Shown here: positions 1 to 8,204 of the stretch, piece by piece | Layout: each line of letters opens with the position of its first letter | Position numbering within the stretch: position 1 is the stretch's first letter | Translations under genes and position numbers: made by a program | Assembly: GCA_025455445.1 (NCBI GenBank) | Contig: JALOMN010000005.1 | Location: 1 to 14,566, forward strand | From: Cyclobacteriaceae bacterium | Lineage (GTDB): Bacteria > Bacteroidota > Bacteroidia > Cytophagales > Cyclobacteriaceae | DNA: 14,566 nucleotides | Reading direction: 5' to 3' | The notes under the pieces: model-generated | What the model was told of the DNA's origin: nothing | Databases searched by the model: none | What the model saw: the letters and a program-made list of their open reading frames with translations, nothing else

Positions 1-1078
1 CACGCAGGAAGATTTTCTGGCCGGTTCTACCTATTCGGTTTCTTATCTTGCTAAAGGACTTGCCTCACGTGGGCATAAGGTGATTGTAGCTGCGCGATCA
101 GGGTCTGAACTTAGTCGGATTTTAATTGATTCGCAGGTAATTTTTGAGTCAATCAAAATTCGCGGTAGGTTTGATTTTAAATCAATTATTTTATTAAATA
201 GGCTTATAAAGAAACATGCTATTCAGATTGTGAATGCACAATCGAGCAAAGACCGATATATTTCAGTGTTTGCAAAATACTTTTTTCGATTACGCATAAT
301 TTTGATCCATACACGCAGACAGGTTTCAAAAAGCACTGGAGGTTTTTTTCAAAATCTGATATATGTTTCCGGAACTGATATGATTGTTGCGGTGAGCAAA
401 GGTGTCAAACAATCTCTTATTGAAAATCACATTCCTGAAAAACACATCGAGGTTATATATAATGGTACTCCTTCCTACAAATATCAGCATGTAGACATGA
501 ACGAGACACTTTCATTAAAAAAGAGATTTTCTGTTAATGAGGGTGATCTTGTTATAGGGTCAATTTCAAGAAGGAAACAACAAGAACAATTATTGAAAGC
601 TCTTGATTTAATAGGAAAGCCTGTCACAGTATTTTTATTAGGAATAAAAGAAGATGATGAGTTACGCGATATAATTTCTTCATATAAATTTCCTCACAAG
701 GTAATTTTTGTTGGAGAAGTTGAACAAAAGGAGGCTCTTAATTATTACAGGGTTTTTACTTGCACTGTACTTTGTTCCACTTCAGAAGGGTTATCGCAAA
801 ATTTATTGGAGTCAATGTTTCTGGGAGTGCCTGTAATTGCTACAGCAGCAGCAGGCAATCTTGATTTAATAGATAATGGTATTAATGGTTTGTTATTTAA
901 GGATAATGATATAGCTGCGCTAGCTAATTCTATAAGATTAATTGAAGAAAATCCTGATATGAGGAATACATTGATTTCTGGCGGAATTACTACCGCTACC
1001 GATACTTTTTCTATTGAACGCACGATTGCCACATATGAATCATTTTACGCAAGACTGTTATCTTCGCGCAATTATTAA
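1..1078 (+). CDS. GT4-family glycosyltransferase, 5' end missing
   Basis: Probably transfers a sugar from a nucleotide-sugar donor to a growing surface glycan (LPS, O-antigen or exopolysaccharide); acceptor and sugar cannot be read. The reading frame is open from base 2 and stops at 1078, giving 358 residues. The fragment begins within the usual N-terminal GT-B motif: GGSTYS-like 'AGSTYSVSYLAKGL' followed by RGHKV. Probably only about 5-20 residues lie outside the window. A GTG at 80 could be mistaken for the start but sits inside this motif. The C-terminal donor-binding domain has the GT4 signature: E262 and E270 (fragment numbering) form E-x7-E in SEGLSQNLLE, followed by GVPVIAT and NGLLF. 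The mid-protein region SISRRKQQEQLLKAL replaces the more usual GR-KG-LL motif. The DNA is visibly more AT-rich than the genes downstream, as is common for polysaccharide genes. The next gene begins 10 bases after the stop, so the two may be co-transcribed. Confidence 0.9.
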   Translation, partial: TQEDFLAGSTYSVSYLAKGLASRGHKVIVAARSGSELSRILIDSQVIFESIKIRGRFDFKSIILLNRLIKKHAIQIVNAQSSKDRYISVFAKYFFRLRIILIHTRRQVSKSTGGFFQNLIYVSGTDMIVAVSKGVKQSLIENHIPEKHIEVIYNGTPSYKYQHVDMNETLSLKKRFSVNEGDLVIGSISRRKQQEQLLKALDLIGKPVTVFLLGIKEDDELRDIISSYKFPHKVIFVGEVEQKEALNYYRVFTCTVLCSTSEGLSQNLLESMFLGVPVIATAAAGNLDLIDNGINGLLFKDNDIAALANSIRLIEENPDMRNTLISGGITTATDTFSIERTIATYESFYARLLSSRNY

Positions 1079-1088
1079 CTTCCCAAAA

Positions 1089-2174
1089 ATGAAAGGTTCT
1101 ATTCTTACACTTGGTTTAATTCTTTTCTTGACTGTATTACTTGTTGCACAGCCTTCAGCTCAGTCGTCATTAGTTCACTATCCGCAGGAAAGCCATTTTA
1201 AAAATGTGCGCCAGCTTACTTTCGGTGGCGATAATGCTGAAGCATATTGGAGCTTTGATAGCAAAATGGTGAGTTTTCAATCCAATAATAAGGAATGGGG
1301 TCTCAATTGTGACCAGATTTTTTATATGCCTGTAGAAGGCCTGGATTTAAGTAAGGCAGGCGCGAAGGCCCCACTTATCAGCACTGGGTTAGGAAGAACT
1401 ACCTGTTCATTTTTTCTTAAGGGAAATAAGTCTATCCTATATGGCTCTACCCACCTGGGTGGCAAAGATTGTCCGGTTGATCCGGGGCGCGCGCCAGGTG
1501 GAAAATACCTCTGGCCTATTTATGATACCTATGATATTTTCGTGGCTGACCTGAAAGGCAAAACCAAAAAGCAACTAACCAATGCTCCGGGTTATGATGC
1601 GGAGGCAACCGTATCACCTAAAGGCGACAAAATTGTATTCACGTCTACACGCAATGGTGATTTGGATTTGTACATCATGGACGCCAATGGCAAGAATGTA
1701 AAGCAGATTACAAATGAATTAGGTTATGATGGGGGCGCATTCTTTTCACCGGATGGCAAGAAACTGGTTTTCCGCGCTTCTCGGCCTAGAACAGAAGAAG
1801 CCAAAAAGGAATATCTCGATTATTTGAAGCAAGGTTTAGTGGCGCCTACTGAAATGGAAATTTATACCTGTAATGTAGATGGTTCAGATCTTAAGCAGAT
1901 TACAAACCTGGGCAAAGCTAACTGGGCTCCATTTTATCATCCATCAGGAAAGAAAATAATCTTTAGTTCCAATCATAAAAGCACCCGCGGATTTCAATTT
2001 AACCTATACATGATTAATGAAGACGGAAGTGGTCTGGAACAAATTTCTTATGATGGTGTATTTGATTCTTTCCCCATGTTTTCCCCGGATGGAAAAAAGA
2101 TCATTTTCTCGAGCAACCGGAATAATAACGGCACCCGCGATACCAATCTTTTCGTAGCGGATTGGGTGGATTGA
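1089..2174 (+). CDS. Secreted TolB/PD40-type beta-propeller protein
   Basis: A 361-residue exported protein of unknown precise role, probably a periplasmic or surface beta-propeller that binds protein or peptide. Residues 1-25 form a signal peptide: MKGS, a hydrophobic stretch of about 18 residues, then QPSAQ before SSLVHY. The rest consists of PD40/WD40-like repeats of the form QLT-(loop)-xFSPDGKKIIFxS. They are visible at about 41-66 (RQLTFGG), 161-186 (SPKGDKIVFTS), 205-230 (FFSPDGKKLVF), 268-294 (HPSGKKIIFSS) and 317-342 (FSPDGKKIIFSS). Segments such as LDLYIMDANG and NLYMINEDG are the outer strands typical of TolB. There is no TolB N-terminal domain and no peptidase domain. Four cysteines (74, 106, 128, 261) could form disulfides. 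The open frame extends back to 1014, but ATG 1089 is chosen because it gives a clean signal peptide and avoids overlapping the upstream glycosyltransferase. It converges with the symporter gene, with 12 bases between the stops. Confidence 0.88.
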   Translation: MKGSILTLGLILFLTVLLVAQPSAQSSLVHYPQESHFKNVRQLTFGGDNAEAYWSFDSKMVSFQSNNKEWGLNCDQIFYMPVEGLDLSKAGAKAPLISTGLGRTTCSFFLKGNKSILYGSTHLGGKDCPVDPGRAPGGKYLWPIYDTYDIFVADLKGKTKKQLTNAPGYDAEATVSPKGDKIVFTSTRNGDLDLYIMDANGKNVKQITNELGYDGGAFFSPDGKKLVFRASRPRTEEAKKEYLDYLKQGLVAPTEMEIYTCNVDGSDLKQITNLGKANWAPFYHPSGKKIIFSSNHKSTRGFQFNLYMINEDGSGLEQISYDGVFDSFPMFSPDGKKIIFSSNRNNNGTRDTNLFVADWVD

Positions 2175-2186
2175 TTTTATTGTTGT

Positions 2187-3569
2187 TTATCCGAAAACTT
2201 TATCGATTCCGAAAAATTTATCTATAATCACCAATATAGAAAGAATGCCCAGCAGCAAGGGGCACACATATTGGATCGTAAAGTTGATATACTTTTGAAG
2301 AATTGAACCCATGTAGGTGTCATTCCCAAGACTTAATTCTTCATTCATATTTTCAATTTTCCATTTGTATGTGATAAACACGCACATCAGTCCACCACCA
2401 ATAGTTAAACTGATATCACACATATCAGAAACAAATGTGAGAAAATCACGACCTTGATAGAAAGGCAGTTTGTTAAGGAATGGAACCATGCCCTGACTCA
2501 CCATGCTGGGCAGTCCAATAATAAAGATTAAAAGCGCCAAACCCCACACTACTCCTTTGCGTGGAAGTTTCTTTTGATCTACCAGGTAAGCTGCGGGCAC
2601 TTCCAGCAAAGAAACCGTAGAAGTAAGCGCAGCAAAGCACAAAAGCAAAAAGAATGAACCGCCCACCACACGTCCAATAATAGGACCCATGTCGTGAAAT
2701 ATCTGCGGCAGAATCATAAATACAAGTGGAGGGCCTTCAGTAGGCGATTGGCCGGCAGAAAATACAAGCGGAAAAATCATTAAGCCTGAGAAGAATGCTA
2801 CCGATGTATCGGCAATGGAAATGACAGCAGCAGAAGAAACCACATTTTGATCTTTCTTTACATAGGAACCATAAGTAATCAGTGCGCCCATACCAAGTGA
2901 GAGTGAAAAGAATGCTTGTCGCAAGGCATCAAATACAGTTTGAGCTTTGATTTCGCTTAGCTCTGGTATGAGATAAAATTTAACTCCTGCCATTGCATTG
3001 GGCAGTGTTAAACTATAAATTATTAACCCAATAAGAATAAGATACAATGAAGGCATCATGATTTTATTGGCTGCTTCAATACCCTTTTGCACTCCTTGTG
3101 AAACAATTAATGCGGTGAACACCATAAAGCCTAATGAAAACCACAGGTTATCACTGATATCATTTACATAAGCACCGAAAAATCCTCCAAAGTCAGGATG
3201 ATTCAACAGGTCACCAAAAGAGATTTCGAGAAAATATCCGAATGCCCATCCGGCCACCACATTATAAAAAGAGAGTATAAATATACCGGCCAGAATTCCG
3301 AACAATCCAAGAAATCCCCAACTCCTTCCACCTAATTTGTAATAAGAACCATATGCATCACTGCCCACTTTTCGTCCAATGGCAATTTCACCCACCATCA
3401 CCGGGAAGCACAACAAAAAGATACACAGTAAATAGATTAGCAAAAAAGCAGCTCCACCATTTTGACCAGCCAGGTAAGGGAAGCGCCAGATGTTACCCAA
3501 TCCTACTGCAGAGCCTGCAGCAGCCAAAATGAAACCTAACCTTCCTGAAAAGTTACCTCTGTTTGTCAT
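2187..3569 (-). CDS. Neurotransmitter:sodium symporter (NSS) family transporter
   Basis: A 460-residue inner-membrane, Na+-coupled amino-acid importer of the LeuT/MhsT/TnaT family; the substrate is not readable from sequence. The family signature is clear. TM1 has GSAVGLGNIWRFPYLAGQNGG (residues 19-39), with the unwound glycine segment and N26 in the usual Na+-site position. TM6 has FFSLSLGMGALITYGSY (220-236). TM8 has CFAALTSTVSLLE, whose T316-S317 correspond to the Na2-site Thr-Ser of LeuT. I count about 11 hydrophobic spans, consistent with bacterial NSS proteins of the MhsT type. The start is ATG 3569, two residues before the conserved RGNFSGRLGF. It is transcribed away from the unknown gene at 3746 across a 176-base divergent region that carries a possible promoter at 3593-3622. 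Confidence 0.95.
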   Translation of the reverse strand: MTNRGNFSGRLGFILAAAGSAVGLGNIWRFPYLAGQNGGAAFLLIYLLCIFLLCFPVMVGEIAIGRKVGSDAYGSYYKLGGRSWGFLGLFGILAGIFILSFYNVVAGWAFGYFLEISFGDLLNHPDFGGFFGAYVNDISDNLWFSLGFMVFTALIVSQGVQKGIEAANKIMMPSLYLILIGLIIYSLTLPNAMAGVKFYLIPELSEIKAQTVFDALRQAFFSLSLGMGALITYGSYVKKDQNVVSSAAVISIADTSVAFFSGLMIFPLVFSAGQSPTEGPPLVFMILPQIFHDMGPIIGRVVGGSFFLLLCFAALTSTVSLLEVPAAYLVDQKKLPRKGVVWGLALLIFIIGLPSMVSQGMVPFLNKLPFYQGRDFLTFVSDMCDISLTIGGGLMCVFITYKWKIENMNEELSLGNDTYMGSILQKYINFTIQYVCPLLLGILSILVIIDKFFGIDKVFG

Positions 3570-3592
3570 AGTGATTTATTAAAAGAGGTGCG

Positions 3593-3622
3593 CAAAATAG
3601 ACCTTAAACTAAAATAATCAAA
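3593..3622 (-). promoter_or_regulatory. Possible Bacteroidota-type promoter of the NSS symporter gene
   Basis: Read on the minus strand, TTTG (3622-3619) is followed after 19 bases by TATTTTG (3599-3593). This resembles the phylum's TTG - about 17-23 bases - TAnnTTTG promoter, but the -7 box is one base shorter than consensus. It lies about 25-50 bases upstream of the ATG at 3569, a sensible place. This is a pattern match only. Confidence 0.25.
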
Positions 3623-3682
3623 AGTGCGTTTTATTTCCGGAGCAATTCGGGTAAGAATTTACCTTACTTAAAGTTTTAAGGT
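3601..3682. repeat. Cluster of ACCTTA dyads in a divergent intergenic region
   Basis: Three copies of an ACCTTA motif lie between the divergent NSS gene and the unknown gene. ACCTTAAACT is at 3601-3610 on the plus strand. ACCTTACTTAAA is at 3661-3672. A reverse-strand copy reads AGTTTTAAGGT at 3672-3682, an inverted match to the first copy with one extra T. The last two together form a compact dyad (CTTAAA 3667-3672 against TTTAAG 3675-3680, and ACCTTA 3661-3666 against TAAGGT 3677-3682). It could be an operator shared by the two divergent genes or a chance pattern in AT-rich DNA. Confidence 0.3.
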
Positions 3683-3745
3683 TTAATACCTGAATACCGA
3701 AAAAATAGAAGAAATTTGTTTAGTGATCGCGATTAAGACAGGTTC

Positions 3746-5194
3746 ATGGAAGAAATAAAAAAATTAAGCACACAGGAAAAGGCATTACGCATTAACCTAA
3801 GCAGGGCAATCTATGGCTCTTTTGCTGAAATTGGTGCAGGCCAGGAGGTAGCAGCAAACTTTTTTAAAGTGGGTGGTGCCTCAGGTACAATCGCCAAAAC
3901 CATGTCAGCCTATGACATGAAATTCAGTGATGCAATATATGGACAGTGTGAGCGCTATGTGTGCGAAGACCGATTGATTCAGATGTTGAATCATGAGTAT
4001 AAGTTATTGCCAGAGAGATTGCCCCATCGGGCAGCTGAAACCAGATTTTTTGCTTTCGCGGATACAGTAGAGGTGTTGAATTTTGAAAAAACCAATCAAG
4101 GCCATGGTTGGATTGGGTTGCGATTTCAACTTGTGCCGGAAGGTCCTGTGAATGATTGCGTAGTACACGTGAAGATGCACGACAACGATGCATTTCAACA
4201 ACAGGTTTCACTGGGCATTTTGGGAGTAAACATGATTTACGGATGCATGTTTATGAAAGACCCGGAAAAGATTATCACTTCATTATTGGACGGTCTTACG
4301 TCCAAACGCATGGAAGTGGATATGTTCAGATTAAGCGGACCTGATTTCAAACATCTGGATAACCGGTTGATGGCGCTGAAACTGGTGAAGAATGGCCTCA
4401 CCAAAGCAGCAATGTTTGGTCCGGATGGTGGCGTGATGCAGCCCAGCGAAGTGTTGTACAAGAAAAATGTGTTGGTATTGCGCGGACGATTCCGGCCGGT
4501 GACCCACGTGAATGTAGATATGCTGCTCGCTTCGCGCAGGCATTTTAAACGTGAGCCTGATGTGGATAAGTCTAAACTGGTAGTGCTTACAGAATTGACG
4601 TTAAACGATTTAAGTTCCGATGGTCAGATTGATGAGAAAGATTTTTTACATCGTGCAGAACTTATCTGTTCACTCGGGCAAACGGTGTTAATCTCTAATT
4701 ACTTTGAATATTATCGCCTGGTAGAATATTTATCTAAAATTACCAAGGGAAAAAAAATTGGCCTTGTGTTAGGCATTTATGCATTGCAGAAAGTATTTGA
4801 AGAGAAAACCTATGAGAACCTTCGGGGTGGAATTTTAGAAAGCTTTGCTTCGTTGTTTGGCAACAATGTAAAAATTTATGTCTACCCGGCACTTCGCAGT
4901 GGAGATGGAAATGAATTGTTTACACTGGATCATTTTGAAAAGGAACTTCCCAAACGGCTACAGTCATTGTTTCATTTTTTAATGGACAATAATAAGCTGG
5001 AAGATGTGCGAAACGCCAACATTAATAATCTCCATATCATTTCTGATAATGTGCTTGCCATGATTCGCAAAGGAGAATCGGGTTGGGAAAAATTTGTGCC
5101 GTCAAAAGTGGAAGACGCAATTAAGGAATTTGGGTTATTTGATTATCCTAATGCCAACTCTGCCGCTGCGCAAACCGCGGAAGTGAAGAGCTAA
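3746..5194 (+). CDS. Conserved protein of unknown function (cytoplasmic, 482 aa)
   Basis: A 482-residue soluble protein. From memory it belongs to a well-conserved family, widespread in Bacteroidota, whose members start with a near-invariant segment like STQEKALRINL..YG-FAEIGAGQEVA..FF..GGASGTIAKTMSAYDM.FSDAIYG (here residues 8-66). I recall database entries of this family called 'TonB-dependent receptor' or a nicotinate/nicotinamide-nucleotide adenylyltransferase. Nothing here supports either: there is no signal peptide, no plug or barrel, and no HxGH nucleotidyltransferase motif. Other conserved-looking blocks are GHGWIGLRFQ (119-128), HVKMHDNDA (141-149), LGILGVNMIYGC (157-168), LVKNGLTKAAMFGPDGG (213-229), EVLYKKNVLVLRGRFRP (235-251), DEKDFLHRAELICSLGQTVLISNYFEYY (296-323) and GGILESFASLF (361-371). 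The composition suggests an alpha/beta fold. The start is ATG 3746, just before the conserved STQEKAL block. The C-terminal tail (about 469-482) is Ala/Ser-rich. Its TAA overlaps the TAG of the convergent AGCS gene by two bases. Confidence 0.9.
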   Translation: MEEIKKLSTQEKALRINLSRAIYGSFAEIGAGQEVAANFFKVGGASGTIAKTMSAYDMKFSDAIYGQCERYVCEDRLIQMLNHEYKLLPERLPHRAAETRFFAFADTVEVLNFEKTNQGHGWIGLRFQLVPEGPVNDCVVHVKMHDNDAFQQQVSLGILGVNMIYGCMFMKDPEKIITSLLDGLTSKRMEVDMFRLSGPDFKHLDNRLMALKLVKNGLTKAAMFGPDGGVMQPSEVLYKKNVLVLRGRFRPVTHVNVDMLLASRRHFKREPDVDKSKLVVLTELTLNDLSSDGQIDEKDFLHRAELICSLGQTVLISNYFEYYRLVEYLSKITKGKKIGLVLGIYALQKVFEEKTYENLRGGILESFASLFGNNVKIYVYPALRSGDGNELFTLDHFEKELPKRLQSLFHFLMDNNKLEDVRNANINNLHIISDNVLAMIRKGESGWEKFVPSKVEDAIKEFGLFDYPNANSAAAQTAEVKS

Positions 5195-6588
5195 AGTTTT
5201 CCCTCCTGTTTCATTCGGATAAAATAAGATCGCGCTTCAGTCATTACTTTCGGAGCCAGAATAAAACCTGAAATCATCGTAGGGAAGGCCATCAGTGCGT
5301 AAGCTACATCAATAATATTCATCACATCCTGCATCGAAAGAATGGCACCAAGCACAATGGTAGTAAGGTAGAAGTAATCATAATATTTGCCTGCCTTAAC
5401 TCCCGCAAGAAAAGACATTGCTTTGTTGCCATAGTAACTGTAGGAGAAGAGCGAAGTTATAGCAAAGAAGAATGCACATATTAATAATAGAATCTTACCT
5501 GTATTTCCGAGAGAACTTTCGAATGCAGTAGCAGTGAGCGTAACACCGTTTGCCTCAGAAGTTTGCCACACTCCGGTTACCAGAATCGCAAGTGCAGTCA
5601 ATGTGCATACCAGTAGCGTGTCAATGGCTGGGCTTATCATTGAAACTAAGCCTTCGCGAATTGGCTCTGTGCTTTTCGAGGCTCCCAATGCCATAGGTGC
5701 TGTGCCAATGCCTGCTTCGTTAGAGAACGAAGCTCTGCGCACTCCTGCCACAATAAGCCCACCCACCACACCGCCTAACGCGGGGTTACCGTGATAGTGA
5801 TTAGCGGCAAAAGCATCTGTGATAACCATCCATAAATAACGTGGCACTTCGGATGCATTAATAAGAATGATGCTGATCACGGTTAAAAAATATAGAATGA
5901 TCATCAGAGGCACCATCTTACCTGCCCATTTTCCAATTCGTTGAATTCCACCGATTATCACAATCCCTGAGATGATCATAAGTATGGTGCCAATGGTAAA
6001 CTTCAATGTAGAAATTTCGAAACCCAACAGTGTAAAACTCGAGGCTTTCAGACTTTCAGAATTTACGCCTATGTCAATAATTACTTGTGTAAGTTGGTTG
6101 GCCTGAAAAATCGGAAGACATCCGATCATGGCACACAATGAAAATAACACAGCCAGCGGATACCACTTTTTGCCCAATGCTTCGCGGATCACATACATGG
6201 GTCCGCCCTGAATGGTGCCAGCAGAATCTTTTCCGCGAAACATTACAGATAAAGTGCTTGTAAAAAAGTTCGTAGACATTCCAACAAATGCTGTTACCCA
6301 CATCCAGAATAAGGCACCAGGGCCACCGATGGAAATCGCTGCGGCTACTCCTGCTATATTGCCCATGCCCACAGTAGAAGCCAGCGCGGTAGATAGTGCT
6401 TCGTATGCATTGATTTGGCCCGGGTCGTTTGGGTTATTGAATTTGCCGCGCAGAATATCGATTGTATGCTTAAAGTATTTGTATTGCGCAAAGCGCGAAT
6501 AAATCAGAAAGAATAATCCTCCAAAGATCAAAAGAAACAAAACGGGTGTCCACACTCCCGTAGCGATGTTACTGATTAGTTCACTCAT
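5191..6588 (-). CDS. Alanine or glycine:cation symporter (AGCS family)
   Basis: A 465-residue inner-membrane carrier that imports alanine or glycine with Na+. Family hallmarks include STALASTVGMGNIAGVAAAI (66-85), with the unwound TM1-type GNIAG at 76-80. IGGPGALFWMW (87-97) and GTIQGGPMYVIREALG (124-139) follow; the latter is the AGCS signature region. Later come RRASFSNEAGIGTAPMA, characteristic of the family, and FSYSYYGNKAMSFLAG near the C-terminus. Length and about ten or eleven hydrophobic spans fit full-length AGCS proteins. ATG 6588 is the first start before the family N-terminus. It lies 49 bases downstream of the ureohydrolase stop on the same strand, so it is probably the last gene of a sixA-like / ureohydrolase / AGCS operon. 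The stop TAG (5193-5191) interlocks with the TAA of the convergent unknown gene, leaving no room for an intergenic terminator. Confidence 0.95.
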   Translation of the reverse strand: MSELISNIATGVWTPVLFLLIFGGLFFLIYSRFAQYKYFKHTIDILRGKFNNPNDPGQINAYEALSTALASTVGMGNIAGVAAAISIGGPGALFWMWVTAFVGMSTNFFTSTLSVMFRGKDSAGTIQGGPMYVIREALGKKWYPLAVLFSLCAMIGCLPIFQANQLTQVIIDIGVNSESLKASSFTLLGFEISTLKFTIGTILMIISGIVIIGGIQRIGKWAGKMVPLMIILYFLTVISIILINASEVPRYLWMVITDAFAANHYHGNPALGGVVGGLIVAGVRRASFSNEAGIGTAPMALGASKSTEPIREGLVSMISPAIDTLLVCTLTALAILVTGVWQTSEANGVTLTATAFESSLGNTGKILLLICAFFFAITSLFSYSYYGNKAMSFLAGVKAGKYYDYFYLTTIVLGAILSMQDVMNIIDVAYALMAFPTMISGFILAPKVMTEARSYFIRMKQEGKL

Positions 6589-6637
6589 CAGAGTAGATTA
6601 GTTAAATAAGTTTAAGCGGCTAAAGTATGAAATAAAA

Positions 6638-7693
6638 TCAGTTCGCACTAAGCAGTCCGTGCGAAACGCCTGTCCAGTTGCAAAGTTCCCACAACACTCT
6701 GGCACCTACATTGGCATTCCATTCGGTATCATCAGGAGCAACTTCACATAAATCAAAGCCGATTATTTTTCTTCCTGATTTTGCGAGCGCTTTAATCAGG
6801 TAGATAACTTGGTCTAATTCAAACCCACCGGGCACGGGTGTTCCGGTATGCGTACAGTATTTTGGATCTAATCCATCAATGTCAAAACTTATGTACACCG
6901 TTTCCGGTAATTCGTTTATGATCTCTTCGCAGACGGATGCCCATGTCTTTCCGGAATAGGAAAAAGATTTTATGTCGCCATCAAAAAATGTTTTTACCCG
7001 CTTGCCCGCGCGTTGCATCATGAGTGCTTCTTCTTCACAAAAATCACGTATGCCAACCTGCACGATCTTACTCACTGCAGGGAGTTTCAGGAGATTGTAC
7101 ATGATGGATCCATGCGAATAAATAAATCCCTCATATGACTTTCTCAGATCAGCATGTGCATCAATTTGTAGTACACCAAAACGCGCATGTTGTTCTGTCA
7201 ATGCTCTTATAAGACCTAATGGCGTACTATGGTCTCCACCTAAAATGCCCACTACTTTACCTTCTTTTAAGTACTGCTTACAGGTGTTCTTTATATAGAT
7301 ATTCAGTGTTTCACAGGCATCATTAATTTTTTCAGTGATAAGTTGATTGGCTTCACTTACTGTATTGGTTTCTAACGATCGTATATGCGAGGCTGCCAGC
7401 GACCGAAGGATGTTATTTTCTTCATACATTTTTTCCGATACCGGCAACATTGCAACACCCAACTTCCAGACTTCTTTAATCTCACGATGGTATAAGTCAA
7501 TTTGTGTGGAGGCATTTAAAATAGCCTGCGGACCATGTGCGGTGCCTGTCTTGTAAGACACGGTAACTTCCCAGGGAACAGGCACGATTATCATTCGGGC
7601 TAGTTCGGGGGAGAAGGGTAATCCAAATAATTTATTTTTTATTCCCGGTCCGTTGTGGTCAAAACCGGATAGAACCTCATCATAATTTTCCAT
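6638..7693 (-). CDS. Agmatinase/arginase-family ureohydrolase
   Basis: A 351-residue binuclear-manganese hydrolase that removes urea (or a related amidine) from a guanidino compound. Agmatine is the usual annotation for this group, but arginine or formimidoylglutamate cannot be excluded. All six metal ligands of the family are present: H155 in GGDHS (152-156); D178, H180 and D182 in DAHAD; D271 and D273 in SFDIDGLDP. The following TGTPVPGG (283-290) and the C-terminal GFDLCEVAP (312-320) also match. The N-terminal LPFSPELARMIIVPVPWEVTVSYKTGTAHGP is the form I know from Bacteroidota 'agmatinase family' proteins. The frame is open back to a GTG at 7792, but ATG 7693 (MENYDEVLSGF) is preferred because the extension would overlap the phosphatase gene by 113 bases. 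With ATG 7693 the overlap is 14 bases, a typical coupled arrangement. The AGCS transporter gene follows 49 bases later. Confidence 0.9.
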   Translation of the reverse strand: MENYDEVLSGFDHNGPGIKNKLFGLPFSPELARMIIVPVPWEVTVSYKTGTAHGPQAILNASTQIDLYHREIKEVWKLGVAMLPVSEKMYEENNILRSLAASHIRSLETNTVSEANQLITEKINDACETLNIYIKNTCKQYLKEGKVVGILGGDHSTPLGLIRALTEQHARFGVLQIDAHADLRKSYEGFIYSHGSIMYNLLKLPAVSKIVQVGIRDFCEEEALMMQRAGKRVKTFFDGDIKSFSYSGKTWASVCEEIINELPETVYISFDIDGLDPKYCTHTGTPVPGGFELDQVIYLIKALAKSGRKIIGFDLCEVAPDDTEWNANVGARVLWELCNWTGVSHGLLSAN

Positions 7694-8204
7694 GTACGGC
7701 AGTTTGTGAAGGATGATAGTTAAAAAGTGTGCAACCACACCCGGCAATGGTTTTATTCCATGATGTGTTAATTTGAATGATAGCCAGTTCACCTGGTTGC
7801 ATCATTATTTTATTGCTGACACTTATATAATTGTGCATGTCCGAAATGGCAGGGTTATGACCGACTATTATTAAAGTATGGATATCGTCAAGCGTGTTTT
7901 GAATAAGGTAGAGTATATCTTCCATATTACCTGAATAAATATCAGAATCAAGGTAAATATCATGCTGAGGATAATTCAGTTGAGTGGCTATGATGTTAGA
8001 TGTTGTAATTGCTCTTTTGGCAACACTCGATACAAGTTGATAATCATGTAAATTCAATGTGCTTAAAAATTTTCCGATTGCTTTTGCATCGCGAATACCT
8101 TCTTCAGTTAATTCACGCTCTTTATCCGACTTATCATGCTGAATGCTAAGTGATTGTGCATGGCGGATAAGAATAAGTGTGCGATTAATCGGATTCACTC
8201 TCAA
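7680..8204 (-). CDS. SixA-type phosphohistidine phosphatase (histidine phosphatase superfamily)
   Basis: A 174-residue cytoplasmic phosphatase of the phosphoglycerate-mutase-like superfamily. The closest relatives are SixA proteins, which dephosphorylate histidine on signalling or PTS-type phosphocarriers; the substrate here is unknown. The catalytic R14-H15 lies in LILIRHAQS. The second histidine, H116, lies in IIVGHNPAISD. A SixA-like helix SSVAKRAITTSNIIA (59-73) and a C-terminal PGELAIIQI strand also match. Length is close to that of E. coli SixA, about 160 residues. No ATG exists before the RHA motif. The candidates are TTG 8204 or GTG 8198, with an in-frame stop three codons upstream of the TTG, so the start is uncertain by two codons. 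The last 14 bases contain the ATG of the ureohydrolase gene in another frame, which suggests translational coupling and an operon. Confidence 0.85.
   Translation of the reverse strand: MRVNPINRTLILIRHAQSLSIQHDKSDKERELTEEGIRDAKAIGKFLSTLNLHDYQLVSSVAKRAITTSNIIATQLNYPQHDIYLDSDIYSGNMEDILYLIQNTLDDIHTLIIVGHNPAISDMHNYISVSNKIMMQPGELAIIQINTSWNKTIAGCGCTLFNYHPSQTAVHGKL

Noticed and set aside
3746..5194. Calling the unknown protein a TonB-dependent receptor or a nucleotide adenylyltransferase
   Set aside because: There is no signal peptide, plug, beta-barrel or TonB box, and no HxGH or related nucleotidyltransferase motif.
5534..5794. 86-codon plus-strand open frame antisense to the AGCS gene
   Set aside because: The coding strand here matches a conserved AGCS region; the antisense peptide has no family features.
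7694..7792. GTG-initiated N-terminal extension of the ureohydrolase
   Set aside because: It would overlap the phosphatase gene by 113 bases and adds residues not expected in the family; ATG 7693 gives the normal length.
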